Of a stretch of 64,000 nucleotides of DNA, positions 18,948-26,859 are shown in pieces. A model generated the notes under the pieces. The model had not been told where the DNA came from. It worked only from the letters and a program-made list of their open reading frames with translations, and made no database searches. Each line of letters opens with the position of its first letter. Positions within the stretch are counted from its first letter, which is position 1. Origin of the DNA: Mucilaginibacter sp. (lineage in GTDB: Bacteria; Bacteroidota; Bacteroidia; Sphingobacteriales; Sphingobacteriaceae); NCBI GenBank assembly GCA_030445275.1, contig JAUCSE010000069.1, forward strand, positions 1 through 64,000. Direction: 5' to 3'. A program made the position numbers and the translations under genes.

Positions 18948-19250
18948 ATGTTCAAGTCGCCCGCAATTGTTTGGTATTTTTACCGGTCATTACTTTTATG
19001 GCATGCTACCATTAGCTTGGTTTGTATTTACTATATTCATCAACATAAACTCACCATATTTGCTTCTGTATTTTTAAAGCTTGCCAGCTATGGTTTTGCC
19101 GTAGGCTATCAGCATTATAATTTCTCGGCAAACAAAACATTCTTTTATTTCCGCAACGCGGGTTACACCATCAGGCGTTTATATCTGTATATGTTTAGTA
19201 TTGATATAGTAATTTATGCAGCGCTTTTATCATTATCCTTCATCCCATAA
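18948..19250 (+). CDS. Small membrane protein, probable partner of the ABC ATPase
   Basis: A 100-residue protein with about three hydrophobic segments (roughly 10-30, 35-55 and 80-98) and basic loops. I do not recognise a family. It ends 3 bases before the ABC ATPase gene, so the two are almost certainly translated from one message. It may be the membrane part, or one part, of a very small transporter. Aromatic-rich content (many Tyr, Phe, His) is notable. Confidence 0.7.
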   Translation: MFKSPAIVWYFYRSLLLWHATISLVCIYYIHQHKLTIFASVFLKLASYGFAVGYQHYNFSANKTFFYFRNAGYTIRRLYLYMFSIDIVIYAALLSLSFIP

Positions 19251-19253
19251 AAC

Positions 19254-19919
19254 TTGAACCCCCTCATTTTAAAAACCGACAGTGTACAACTAGAATTTGA
19301 TGGACGAAAAATATTGCAGGATATTTATCTGGATTGCAAACAGGGCGAAATTGTTGGATTGCTGGGCCGGAACGGTTGTGGCAAATCATCATTACTACGC
19401 ATTATTTTTGGCACCCTGACACCCGGTTTTAAACATGTAAGCATCAATGGCGAATATATTGCCAAAGGTTATCATAATACAAGAATCGCTTACTTGCCAC
19501 AGCACAATTACCTGCCTCCTGGCATCAAAATTGAAAAACTGGCCAGAAATTTTATCGACAAGATATTTTGGGACGAATTTACCAGCCTTGACATATACCG
19601 TAATCATTTTAACAAAACAGCAGCACAATTATCAGGCGGTGAGTTACGACAGCTGGAAACCTTGATGATCATTTATAACAAGGCTGATTTTATTTTACTG
19701 GACGAACCTTTTACCCATATATCGCCCATACAGGCCGATCTGTTTAAACCTATCATTAAAAGATGCGCCCAGCATAAAGGTTTTATTATAACCGATCATC
19801 AGTACAGGAACATTATTGACATCAGCGATAGGATAATCCTGATCAGCGATGGGAGCACCAAACACATTAAAACCACCGACGACTTGATTACCTGGGGATA
19901 TGTAAGTCATTTAGACTAA
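19254..19919 (+). CDS. ABC transporter ATP-binding protein
   Basis: This 221-residue ATPase powers a transporter. Walker A is GRNGCGKS at 38-45, the Q-loop Q83, the signature LSGGE at 126-130 and Walker B FILLDE at 146-151, with the H-loop in ITDHQY. The start is a TTG; no in-frame ATG exists before the conserved N-terminus. The only membrane protein beside it is the 100-residue one upstream, far smaller than a normal permease, so other permease subunits may be elsewhere. Confidence 0.9.
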   Translation: MNPLILKTDSVQLEFDGRKILQDIYLDCKQGEIVGLLGRNGCGKSSLLRIIFGTLTPGFKHVSINGEYIAKGYHNTRIAYLPQHNYLPPGIKIEKLARNFIDKIFWDEFTSLDIYRNHFNKTAAQLSGGELRQLETLMIIYNKADFILLDEPFTHISPIQADLFKPIIKRCAQHKGFIITDHQYRNIIDISDRIILISDGSTKHIKTTDDLITWGYVSHLD

Positions 19920-20025
19920 AATAATGATGATCAAAAGCTAATATAATTACCTAAATTCCGTTATCAGTATTGAATTTAATATTCACATAATAAAAAAGTA
20001 ATTTAGCTTTACCAGAACATTATTT

Positions 20026-20811
20026 ATGACCATTCCAATTTACCAGGCCGACGCATTTACCGATAAACTTTTTGGCGGTAACCCCGCTGCCATTTGTCCG
20101 CTTAAGGAATGGCTGCCCGATGCCACCATGCAAAAGATAGCCATTGAAAATAATTTGGCCGAAACCGCATTTTTTGTAAAAACGGATAATGGTTATAAAC
20201 TACGCTGGTTTACCCCCGAGTATGAGATAGATCTATGTGGCCACGCAACGCTGGCATCGGCACATATACTATTTTCCGAATTAGGTTTTGAGGGCGATGC
20301 CATCCATTTTGAAACCGTAAAAGCCGGGACGCTCATTGTAAAAAAAGATGGAGATAAATACATGATGGATTTCCCGTCAAGGCCACCAATACCCATTGAA
20401 CCACCAATGGGTCTGGCCGAAGCCCTGGGTGAAAAACAGCCTCTCGCTTTTTTCAGGTCAAGAGATTATTTCTTGGTTTATGAAAACGAGCAGGATATAC
20501 AGGACATTACCCCCGACTTTTTTGCGCTGTCAAAAATGGATACCGTTGGCGTAATTGTAACTGCACCTGGTAATAACTCTGATTTTGTGTCGCGCTTTTT
20601 TGCTCCCGGAGCGGGAATAGCTGAAGACCCCGTAACCGGTTCTGCTCATTGTAACCTGATACCCTACTGGGCCAGAAAGCTTGGCAAAAACAATCTGCAC
20701 GCCTACCAGATCTCGGCCCGCCGCGGCGAATTATGGTGCGAGCTAAAAGGCGACCGTGTACAAATGAGTGGCAAAGCTATCACTTACTTAAAAGGCGAGA
20801 TCCGGTTTTAG
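20026..20811 (+). CDS. PhzF-family isomerase/epimerase
   Basis: A 261-residue protein of the diaminopimelate-epimerase-like PhzF family. It shows the conserved DAFTDKLFGGNPAA start, the catalytic Glu E46 in NNLAETAFF, the GHATLASAH motif and the C-terminal EDPVTGSAHCN phosphate-binding-like loop. Despite the name, no other phenazine genes are present, and most PhzF proteins have unknown small-molecule substrates. It stands alone between the ABC module and a sterol-desaturase-type gene. Confidence 0.92.
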   Translation: MTIPIYQADAFTDKLFGGNPAAICPLKEWLPDATMQKIAIENNLAETAFFVKTDNGYKLRWFTPEYEIDLCGHATLASAHILFSELGFEGDAIHFETVKAGTLIVKKDGDKYMMDFPSRPPIPIEPPMGLAEALGEKQPLAFFRSRDYFLVYENEQDIQDITPDFFALSKMDTVGVIVTAPGNNSDFVSRFFAPGAGIAEDPVTGSAHCNLIPYWARKLGKNNLHAYQISARRGELWCELKGDRVQMSGKAITYLKGEIRF

Positions 20812-20900
20812 CTATAAGCCAGGCCTCCTGGTTTTTCTGTCAGGCCAAATTGATTTAATTTTGTTTAATTAATAAATCTTCCTGATATTTATAAAAATTA

Positions 20901-20912
20901 GTATGTACATAC
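20901..20912. promoter_or_regulatory. 12-bp palindrome upstream of the 20959 gene
   Basis: GTATGTACATAC is a perfect palindrome 46 bases before the start codon, in an AT-rich promoter region. It could be an operator for a dimeric repressor; no regulator was matched to it. Confidence 0.35.
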
Positions 20913-20958
20913 ATAAATACATATTAGTTATATTGTAAACTAACTATAAACTTTACGG

Positions 20959-22005
20959 ATGGAATTTTTTGATGCTGTATTTAAGGAATTTACCGGCTTC
21001 TTTGGCTTTGGTAATTTAATAGATATTTTAAAATCAGGCGACTATGGTAAATTACTTACTTACCAGGGTATTACCGCTTTAATAATTCCGGTTATGCCAT
21101 TTTTTTTGGTGATTGAAATTATACGGGGCGCGTTCTTTAAAAAGTTCAAGGTCATCCATTATAAACTTCCTTTTTTCTCCTACGTTTTTAATGCATTTAT
21201 TGGCCGGATTATCTCCATTGCTATGGTGGGTATTTGCATTGGCTTGTTTGAAAAGTATGCCATTTTTAAGCTATCATTTACCTGGTACTGGTTTATTTAT
21301 GGTTACATTGTTTGGGAGTTTGGGCATTTTATATATCATTATTTAGGGCACAAAGTAAGGCTTTTCTGGTGCTTGCACTCTACCCATCATGCTCCCGAAA
21401 CCATGAACCTTTCGGTAAGTTACGCGCACTTTTTCCTGGAGGGGCCTTATGCCGATTTTATCAGGACCACTGTTTGTATTTTACTGGGCGTTCCGCCTGC
21501 TATGTTGTTTGTAATTATGTTTATTGATGGCTTTTGGGGCGGCATGATCCACATTGGCGAAAACCTGATTGATGATGCCCGACTGGGATTTTTAAACAAT
21601 ATTATACTTACACCCTCGCACCACCGGGTACATCACGCCAGGAACGTCAACTATATGGATACCAACTTTTGCAACCTGCTTAATATATGGGACAGAGCAT
21701 TTGGCACCTATCAGCCCGAAGACCGTAACATACCCATTGAATACGGCATCAGCAGGCCTATGATAAAAAACAGTTTTGCAGATGCTTATTTTGGAGAGAT
21801 AGTAGCCCTGGCAAAGGATGTTTACAGAGCACCCGGCATAAAAAGCAAATTCCTGTATATCGTGATGCCACCCGGATGGAGCCACACCGGTGATCATAAA
21901 ATGACTACTGTGGTAAAGAAAAAATATTTTGAGGAACTGCAGCGTACCAGTACCCCCAAAACTGATTTGGCCAACCCACAAAACGAGAAACCTGTGCTAT
22001 CATAG
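20959..22005 (+). CDS. Sterol desaturase / fatty acid hydroxylase family protein
   Basis: A 348-residue membrane protein of the di-iron hydroxylase superfamily. It has several N-terminal membrane segments and the histidine boxes HFIYHYLGH, HSTHH and PSHHRVHHA, followed by the family motif NIWDRAFGTY. A further 80 residues extend beyond this to a soluble tail. The type resembles bacterial C5-sterol-desaturase-like and alkylglycerol-monooxygenase-like proteins; the lipid substrate is not known. It is followed after 65 bases by the ModE-like regulator, which may or may not share its transcript. Confidence 0.88.
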   Translation: MEFFDAVFKEFTGFFGFGNLIDILKSGDYGKLLTYQGITALIIPVMPFFLVIEIIRGAFFKKFKVIHYKLPFFSYVFNAFIGRIISIAMVGICIGLFEKYAIFKLSFTWYWFIYGYIVWEFGHFIYHYLGHKVRLFWCLHSTHHAPETMNLSVSYAHFFLEGPYADFIRTTVCILLGVPPAMLFVIMFIDGFWGGMIHIGENLIDDARLGFLNNIILTPSHHRVHHARNVNYMDTNFCNLLNIWDRAFGTYQPEDRNIPIEYGISRPMIKNSFADAYFGEIVALAKDVYRAPGIKSKFLYIVMPPGWSHTGDHKMTTVVKKKYFEELQRTSTPKTDLANPQNEKPVLS

Positions 22006-22070
22006 ATCAGCAACTACATTGCATATTAGTTTTGCTTTTATAGGTAATACATGTACCTTCATTATCACTA

Positions 22071-22415
22071 ATGAGCAATCCTATATTTAAATTGAACGGC
22101 AGGGTTTGGATTGAAACCAATAATGAAAAGGTATTGGGGCACGGCAGGGTTGAACTGCTGGAACGTATACACGCATCAGGCTCTATCAGGCAGGCAGCTC
22201 TGCAAATGAAAATGTCATACAAGCAAGCCTGGGACCTGGTTAATCATATGAATGATCATTTCAGCGCCCCTGTAGTGATATCGCACCGTGGCGGTAAAGG
22301 CGGCGGCAATGCCGTAGTAACTGAACATGGTTTAAAAGTGATCCGGGAGTTCCATTCATTACACCAGAAACTGCAGGAGTTTTTAAAGGATAACACCAAA
22401 AGTATCCAGTTATAA
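22071..22415 (+). CDS. ModE-like winged-helix regulator without molybdate-binding domain
   Basis: A 114-residue protein corresponding to the N-terminal DNA-binding part of ModE, with the winged helix containing GRVELLERIHASGSIRQAA and MSYKQAWDLVNHMN, followed by the basic wing HRGGKGGGNA. The usual C-terminal MOP/TOBE domains that bind molybdate in E. coli ModE are absent, so how the metal would be sensed is open. It lies directly upstream of a TonB receptor whose start is covered by a ModE-like operator. Stand-alone versions of this domain are known in many bacteria. Confidence 0.87.
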   Translation: MSNPIFKLNGRVWIETNNEKVLGHGRVELLERIHASGSIRQAALQMKMSYKQAWDLVNHMNDHFSAPVVISHRGGKGGGNAVVTEHGLKVIREFHSLHQKLQEFLKDNTKSIQL

Positions 22416-22481
22416 TCCCCCTTACCCAATTAAATTAATTCCCTAAAACTGATTAAAGTTTCAGTCAAAATTGCAAATTTG

Positions 22482-22505
22482 CGTTATATAAAATTAAATA
22501 TAACG
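22482..22505. promoter_or_regulatory. ModE-like operator before the TonB receptor
   Basis: CGTTATAT (22482-22489) and ATATAACG (22498-22505) form a perfect 8-bp inverted repeat with an 8-base spacer, ending 9 bases before the receptor ATG. The arms match what I recall of E. coli ModE operators, which carry CGTTATAT and ATAACG arms. CAAATTTG at 22474-22481 is a one-mismatch -7 box, so the site would cover the transcription start, as expected for repression. Confidence 0.7.
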
Positions 22506-22514
22506 AAATCATCA

Positions 22515-24509
22515 ATGAAGAAACCTTTACTTTTAGTTGCATCCATCATATTTCTATCTCATTTAAATCTTAAGGCACAGCAAACTGATACAGCGAAGCA
22601 TGTTTTTCAGCTCGGGCAAGTCAATATCATCGGCACTAAAGATAGCCTGCGATCTGATAAGCTCAGCTCTGGTACCGTAAACCGTTATAACAGGCTCACC
22701 GTTTCAAACGCTTTAAACCTGTTGCCTGGTATTACGCTTACAGCGGTAGGTCCCCGGAATGAATCGGCGGTGAGTGTTCGTGGTTTTGATGTCCGTTCGG
22801 TTCCTATTTACCTAGATGGTATTCCGCTATATGTACCTTATGATGGTTATGTTGATCTGGCCAGGTTCAATACTTTTAACTTATCAGAGATACAGGTAGC
22901 CAAGGGCTATTCGTCGGTTTTATATGGCCCCAATGCCGAAGGTGGTGCAATTAACCTGATCAGCCGTAAGCCTGTTAAGCCATTTGAACTAAATGCTGTT
23001 GCCGGTTGGTTAAGCGGGGGGTACAGGTTGAACACTAATATAGGCTCAAATCTGGGCAAATTTTATTACGAAGTATCCGCATCGCAGTTAAAACGTAACT
23101 GGTATCCCTTATCATCATCATTTGTTCCAACAAAAACCGAAGATGGCGGTCACCGTGATAATTCCTATAATAACGATGTGGCAATAAGCGGTAAGGTTGG
23201 CTTTACCCCTACCAGTAATCAGGAATACGCTGTAGGTTACAGCTACCAGCACGGCACTAAAGGCACACCGGTTTATACCGGTGACGATGCCGCTAATGCC
23301 TTATTTAAAAATCCGCGTTTCTGGAAATGGCCAAACTGGGATACCCAAAGCATTTATTTTCTGAGCAATAACCGCATCAACAGTACCAATGTGATCAAAA
23401 CCCGCTGGTATTATGACCAGTTTAAAAACAACCTGCAAAGCTTTGATAATGCCTCCTACAACACCATGACCAAACCTTATGCCTTTACCAGCATCTATAA
23501 CGACTACACCTTGGGTAGCAGCATTATGTTTGAAAATACTTCTTTTAAAAATAACAGTTTCAGCGTAGCTGGTCATTTTAAACAGGATGTGCACCGTGAG
23601 CATAATGTTGGCGAACCCGTTCGCCGCGATGCTGATAATAACTTTACTGTAGGCGCCGAGGATACCTATCATATCACATCGGCATTAAAAGCCAATGTTG
23701 GCGTTAGCTACATGAACAGACGCAGCATTGATGCCCAGCAATACACCAACAATGTTGTAAGCGATCTACCTGCCAACAACAACAGTGCCTGGAATTTGCA
23801 GGGTTTGTTACAGTATGATATTGACAGTACCAATACTATAAGTGCTTCCGTAGCACATAAAACCCGGTTTGCTACCATTAAGGACAGGTATTCGTACAAG
23901 TTTGGAACAGCCATACCTAATCCGGATCTGAAAGCGGAGGATGCCCTGAATTATGACCTGAGTTACCATACTTTACTGGCAGGTAAGCTTACTTTACAGG
24001 CATCTATATTCTACAGCAAGATCAATAATCTGATACAAACCGTTAACAACGTACAGGTTGATCCTAAAACAGGCACCCAGCAATCGCAGGTACAAAATGT
24101 AGGCCGAGCCGAGTATTATGGGGCCGAATTTGCCATAGGTTATCCTATTGCCACTCAGGTACGGATAGATGCCAATTACACCTATCTGAAACGCAACAAT
24201 TTATCAAGCCCGGGCATATTTTTAACAGATGTACCGCAAAATAAAGTATTTGCCTCGGTACAATACACACCGATAAGCAAGCTTTATGTGATGGCCAGCG
24301 AAGAGTATAACTCCAAACGATACAGCACCAGTTATGGGACAGTATCCGGTCAGTTTGCGCTTACCAACATAAAGGCCCACATTACGTTAGTTAAAGGATT
24401 TGCTGTTGAAGGTGGCGTTAATAATTTATTTGATAGAAATTATACACTGGTAGAAGGTTTCCCCGAAGCTGGTCGGAATTATTTTGCCAATGTGATTTAT
24501 AGTTATTAA
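22515..24509 (+). CDS. TonB-dependent receptor, probable metal/oxyanion or metallophore uptake
   Basis: This 664-residue outer-membrane receptor has a signal peptide (MKKPLLLVASIIFLSHLNLKAQ), a plug starting at QLGQVNIIGTKDS with the typical VRGFDVRSVPIYLDGIP and YGPNAEGGAINLI, and a barrel ending in NYFANVIYSY. It lacks the carboxypeptidase-like domain of SusC and Oar types and is of the short siderophore/cobalamin-receptor kind. The frame is open from a TTG at 22479, but the ATG at 22515 begins the signal peptide. Its position behind a ModE-like gene and operator suggests molybdate or tungstate control; the ligand is an inference. Confidence 0.92.
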   Translation: MKKPLLLVASIIFLSHLNLKAQQTDTAKHVFQLGQVNIIGTKDSLRSDKLSSGTVNRYNRLTVSNALNLLPGITLTAVGPRNESAVSVRGFDVRSVPIYLDGIPLYVPYDGYVDLARFNTFNLSEIQVAKGYSSVLYGPNAEGGAINLISRKPVKPFELNAVAGWLSGGYRLNTNIGSNLGKFYYEVSASQLKRNWYPLSSSFVPTKTEDGGHRDNSYNNDVAISGKVGFTPTSNQEYAVGYSYQHGTKGTPVYTGDDAANALFKNPRFWKWPNWDTQSIYFLSNNRINSTNVIKTRWYYDQFKNNLQSFDNASYNTMTKPYAFTSIYNDYTLGSSIMFENTSFKNNSFSVAGHFKQDVHREHNVGEPVRRDADNNFTVGAEDTYHITSALKANVGVSYMNRRSIDAQQYTNNVVSDLPANNNSAWNLQGLLQYDIDSTNTISASVAHKTRFATIKDRYSYKFGTAIPNPDLKAEDALNYDLSYHTLLAGKLTLQASIFYSKINNLIQTVNNVQVDPKTGTQQSQVQNVGRAEYYGAEFAIGYPIATQVRIDANYTYLKRNNLSSPGIFLTDVPQNKVFASVQYTPISKLYVMASEEYNSKRYSTSYGTVSGQFALTNIKAHITLVKGFAVEGGVNNLFDRNYTLVEGFPEAGRNYFANVIYSY

Positions 24510-24534
24510 AAACGTATTTGAATTGTGCACAGTC

Positions 24535-24581
24535 AACTCACCCCGCCGGTCCGCCAGCTGGCGGAGATGACCGGGTGAGTT
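24535..24581. repeat. GC-rich hairpin repeat after the TonB receptor
   Basis: AACTCACCC (24535-24543) pairs with GGGTGAGTT (24573-24581), enclosing the palindrome CCAGCTGG. The GC-rich content stands out from the surroundings and resembles dispersed palindromic repeats. It may also terminate the receptor transcript. Confidence 0.6.
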
Positions 24582-24651
24582 TAATCATCGAGTAGGTTAG
24601 TTTTATTTTAGCTCCCTCTTTACAGTACTCAAAACACACCGTTCTATTAAG

Positions 24652-24659
24652 TAAATTTG
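24652..24659 (+). promoter_or_regulatory. Possible -7 box of the peroxidase gene
   Basis: TAAATTTG is an exact TAnnTTTG match ending 4 bases before the ATG at 24664, so a transcript from it would be leaderless. No -33 box was seen. Confidence 0.35.
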
Positions 24660-24663
24660 TTCT

Positions 24664-25815
24664 ATGCATAATCGTACCAAGCTTTACCTGTCTTTAAAAA
24701 AGCTGCCCCGGGGCAAAGGCTGTGTTATGTTTATACTATTGGCATTCATCATTATTCTATCAGGTTGGAGTTATATCAACAATACAATTGAAACCGGCGC
24801 CTACAATTTTGTTTATCCAGCAAATTTTGGCAACCGTATCCAGATTCCGGCAGATAATCCAACCACCAAACAAGGAGTTTACCTTGGGCGAATGTTGTTT
24901 TATGAAACTAAACTATCCGCCAATAATACCCTGTCATGTAGCAGTTGCCATGAGCAGCGAAAGGCTTTTACTGATGGGCGTGCATTTAGTCCGGGTGTTG
25001 ATCATGTGCTTACCAGTCGTAATTCCATGTCGCTGGTCAATTTGCTTTGGGGCCGCAAGTTCTTTTGGGATGGACGTGCCACTGGTTTAGAAGAACAGGC
25101 AAGTACCCCATTAACCAACCCGCATGAAATGGGGCAATCATTGGAGGCATCGGCCAAAAAGCTTAGTCAAACACCCGCTTATCCCGCATTATTTAAATTG
25201 GTTTATGGCGATGAAGACATTAACGGTAATCGCATTACTAAAGCTATTGCCCAGTTTGAGCGCACGCTGATATCCGCCAACTCCCGTTATGATCAATACT
25301 TACGCAAAGCTTATCAGCTCACAGCCGATGAGTTAAAAGGAATGGAACTTTTCAACAACGCTCCCCAACCCGATAAAGGCATCCGTGGCGCTAATTGCGC
25401 TCATTGCCACGGTGGTGTTAAAACCTATATGGAGCTTTTTCATAATAATGGATTAGATAGTATACCGAAAGATGCCGGGATTGGCGCTCTTACTGGCTTA
25501 GCCGCAGATCGTGGCAGGTTTAAGGTACCCACCCTGCGTAATATAACCCTTACCGCACCATACATGCACGATGGCCGGTTTAAAACTTTGGATGAAGTAG
25601 TTGATCATTACAGCGAACATATACAGGAATCAGCTTCCTTAAGCGCTTTTCTGCGTGGCGAATCAAACGAACCCGGTGGACAATCATTAAAGCTGTTACC
25701 ACGCGAAAAAAAGCAGATCATCGCTTTCCTGAACATGCTTACCGATTCCGCGTTCATCAATAATCCTGATTTTACCGATCCACATTTATTAACCACAAAA
25801 ACAAAACAACATTAA
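24664..25815 (+). CDS. Di-haem cytochrome c peroxidase (CCP/MauG family)
   Basis: A 383-residue periplasmic or membrane-anchored protein with one N-terminal hydrophobic segment (about 21-36). It has two c-type haem motifs, C92-SS-C95-H96 and C245-AH-C248-H249, and the family segments FYETKLSANNTLSC, FFWDGRA and APYMHDGRF. Members reduce hydrogen peroxide or oxidise protein substrates. M22 is an alternative start. It is 9 bases upstream of the sulfite-oxidase-fold gene, so the two form an operon. Confidence 0.93.
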   Translation: MHNRTKLYLSLKKLPRGKGCVMFILLAFIIILSGWSYINNTIETGAYNFVYPANFGNRIQIPADNPTTKQGVYLGRMLFYETKLSANNTLSCSSCHEQRKAFTDGRAFSPGVDHVLTSRNSMSLVNLLWGRKFFWDGRATGLEEQASTPLTNPHEMGQSLEASAKKLSQTPAYPALFKLVYGDEDINGNRITKAIAQFERTLISANSRYDQYLRKAYQLTADELKGMELFNNAPQPDKGIRGANCAHCHGGVKTYMELFHNNGLDSIPKDAGIGALTGLAADRGRFKVPTLRNITLTAPYMHDGRFKTLDEVVDHYSEHIQESASLSAFLRGESNEPGGQSLKLLPREKKQIIAFLNMLTDSAFINNPDFTDPHLLTTKTKQH

Positions 25816-25824
25816 AATTATACT

Positions 25825-26334
25825 ATGAAAAAGCAATTTCTGATAGCCTGCATAACCCTGTTAAGCTTTACAGCTATCCCTTTTATAAGCCAGGCACAAA
25901 CAGCCGAAAAACAGGCCATCATAAAAGTAAGCGGCGAGGTAAGTACGCCTTTAACCATTGATGCAGCTTTTCTTCAAAAATTTACGCAAACAACGGTGAC
26001 CCGCAAGGACAGGGATGGCAAGGATCATACGTACTCGGGAGTGATATTATCTGAGATTCTGAAAAACGCTGGTGTTACCCTGGGTCCCGAACTTAAGGGC
26101 GAAAACCTCACTAAATACCTGCTGGTTGAAGCCGGCGATGGTTACCAGGTTATTTTTGCCTTGGCCGAACTGGATAAAAGCTTTACTGACCGCACCATTA
26201 TTCTTGCCGATCAGGTTGATGGTAAACCATTAGCCCCCGGCGATGGCCCCTACCGCATTATTGTACAGGACGAAAAGAAACCCGCCAGGTGTATAAAACA
26301 AGTTACCGCCATGCAGGTGCATTTTGTAAAGTAA
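25825..26334 (+). CDS. Secreted protein with sulfite-oxidase-type molybdopterin fold, lacking the ligand Cys
   Basis: A 169-residue protein with a signal peptide (ending ISQAQT) and one domain resembling the oxidoreductase molybdopterin-binding domain (ITLSGEV-like start, TYSGVILSEILKNAG, GDGYQVIFALAELD, GPYRIIVQDEKKPARCIKQV). In sulfite oxidase the molybdenum is held by a Cys in the first half of the domain; here the only Cys of the mature protein is near the end. It therefore probably does not carry a normal molybdenum cofactor and may be a binding or partner protein of the adjacent peroxidase. Confidence 0.75.
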   Translation: MKKQFLIACITLLSFTAIPFISQAQTAEKQAIIKVSGEVSTPLTIDAAFLQKFTQTTVTRKDRDGKDHTYSGVILSEILKNAGVTLGPELKGENLTKYLLVEAGDGYQVIFALAELDKSFTDRTIILADQVDGKPLAPGDGPYRIIVQDEKKPARCIKQVTAMQVHFVK

Positions 26335-26337
26335 CAC

Positions 26338-26826
26338 TTACTCAAAACCAAGGAACTCTTTTTGCTTTATCTGTACAGAACCAAAGGTATTGTTGCGGTT
26401 TATATAAAACGTGATATGGAAAAAGTCATTATCAAATAGGTAAATGTTGTTAATAGCATCGGCCCCCTGAATATTCATTTTTAATCCGGCATTTTTTGCC
26501 TGGATTATTAAATTGCATAAATGCTGTGCGGTTTGCGATTTATAGGTAACGGTACGTAACATAGTGCCGTTGCTTAATTTGGTTCCCTCACCTATTATTA
26601 TGCTTTCGTCTTTTTTATCAGCACCTATTTTGTGTAAATATTCAAGCGTATTACCATTTACATCCTGCAGGTATTCTTTTTTAAAACCTTTGCCTGATAC
26701 CAAATAGTTGTGCGCTTCGTCATTGGCCAAATTCGAGATATTGGTAAGATCATTAAGCGTTACACTTTGACCAAACAGATTAGTACTGCAAACAGTCAGC
26801 AAGACGATCAGGAGATATCCTTTCAT
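26338..26826 (-). CDS. Secreted protein of unknown function
   Basis: A 162-residue protein with a signal peptide (MKGYLLIVLLTVCSTNLFGQ) and a mature part mixing alpha and beta, with no family I recognise. It faces the preceding plus-strand gene tail to tail with a 3-base gap and lies 33 bases downstream of the penicillin acylase start side; both are minus strand, so it is probably the last gene of the acylase unit. Confidence 0.7.
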   Translation of the reverse strand: MKGYLLIVLLTVCSTNLFGQSVTLNDLTNISNLANDEAHNYLVSGKGFKKEYLQDVNGNTLEYLHKIGADKKDESIIIGEGTKLSNGTMLRTVTYKSQTAQHLCNLIIQAKNAGLKMNIQGADAINNIYLFDNDFFHITFYINRNNTFGSVQIKQKEFLGFE

Positions 26827-26859
26827 TTTATATTATTCAAATATACTTTTCAACCCATA

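Noticed and set aside
20026..20811. Phenazine biosynthesis suggested by the PhzF name
   Set aside because: No other phz genes are present; PhzF-like proteins are widespread with other roles.
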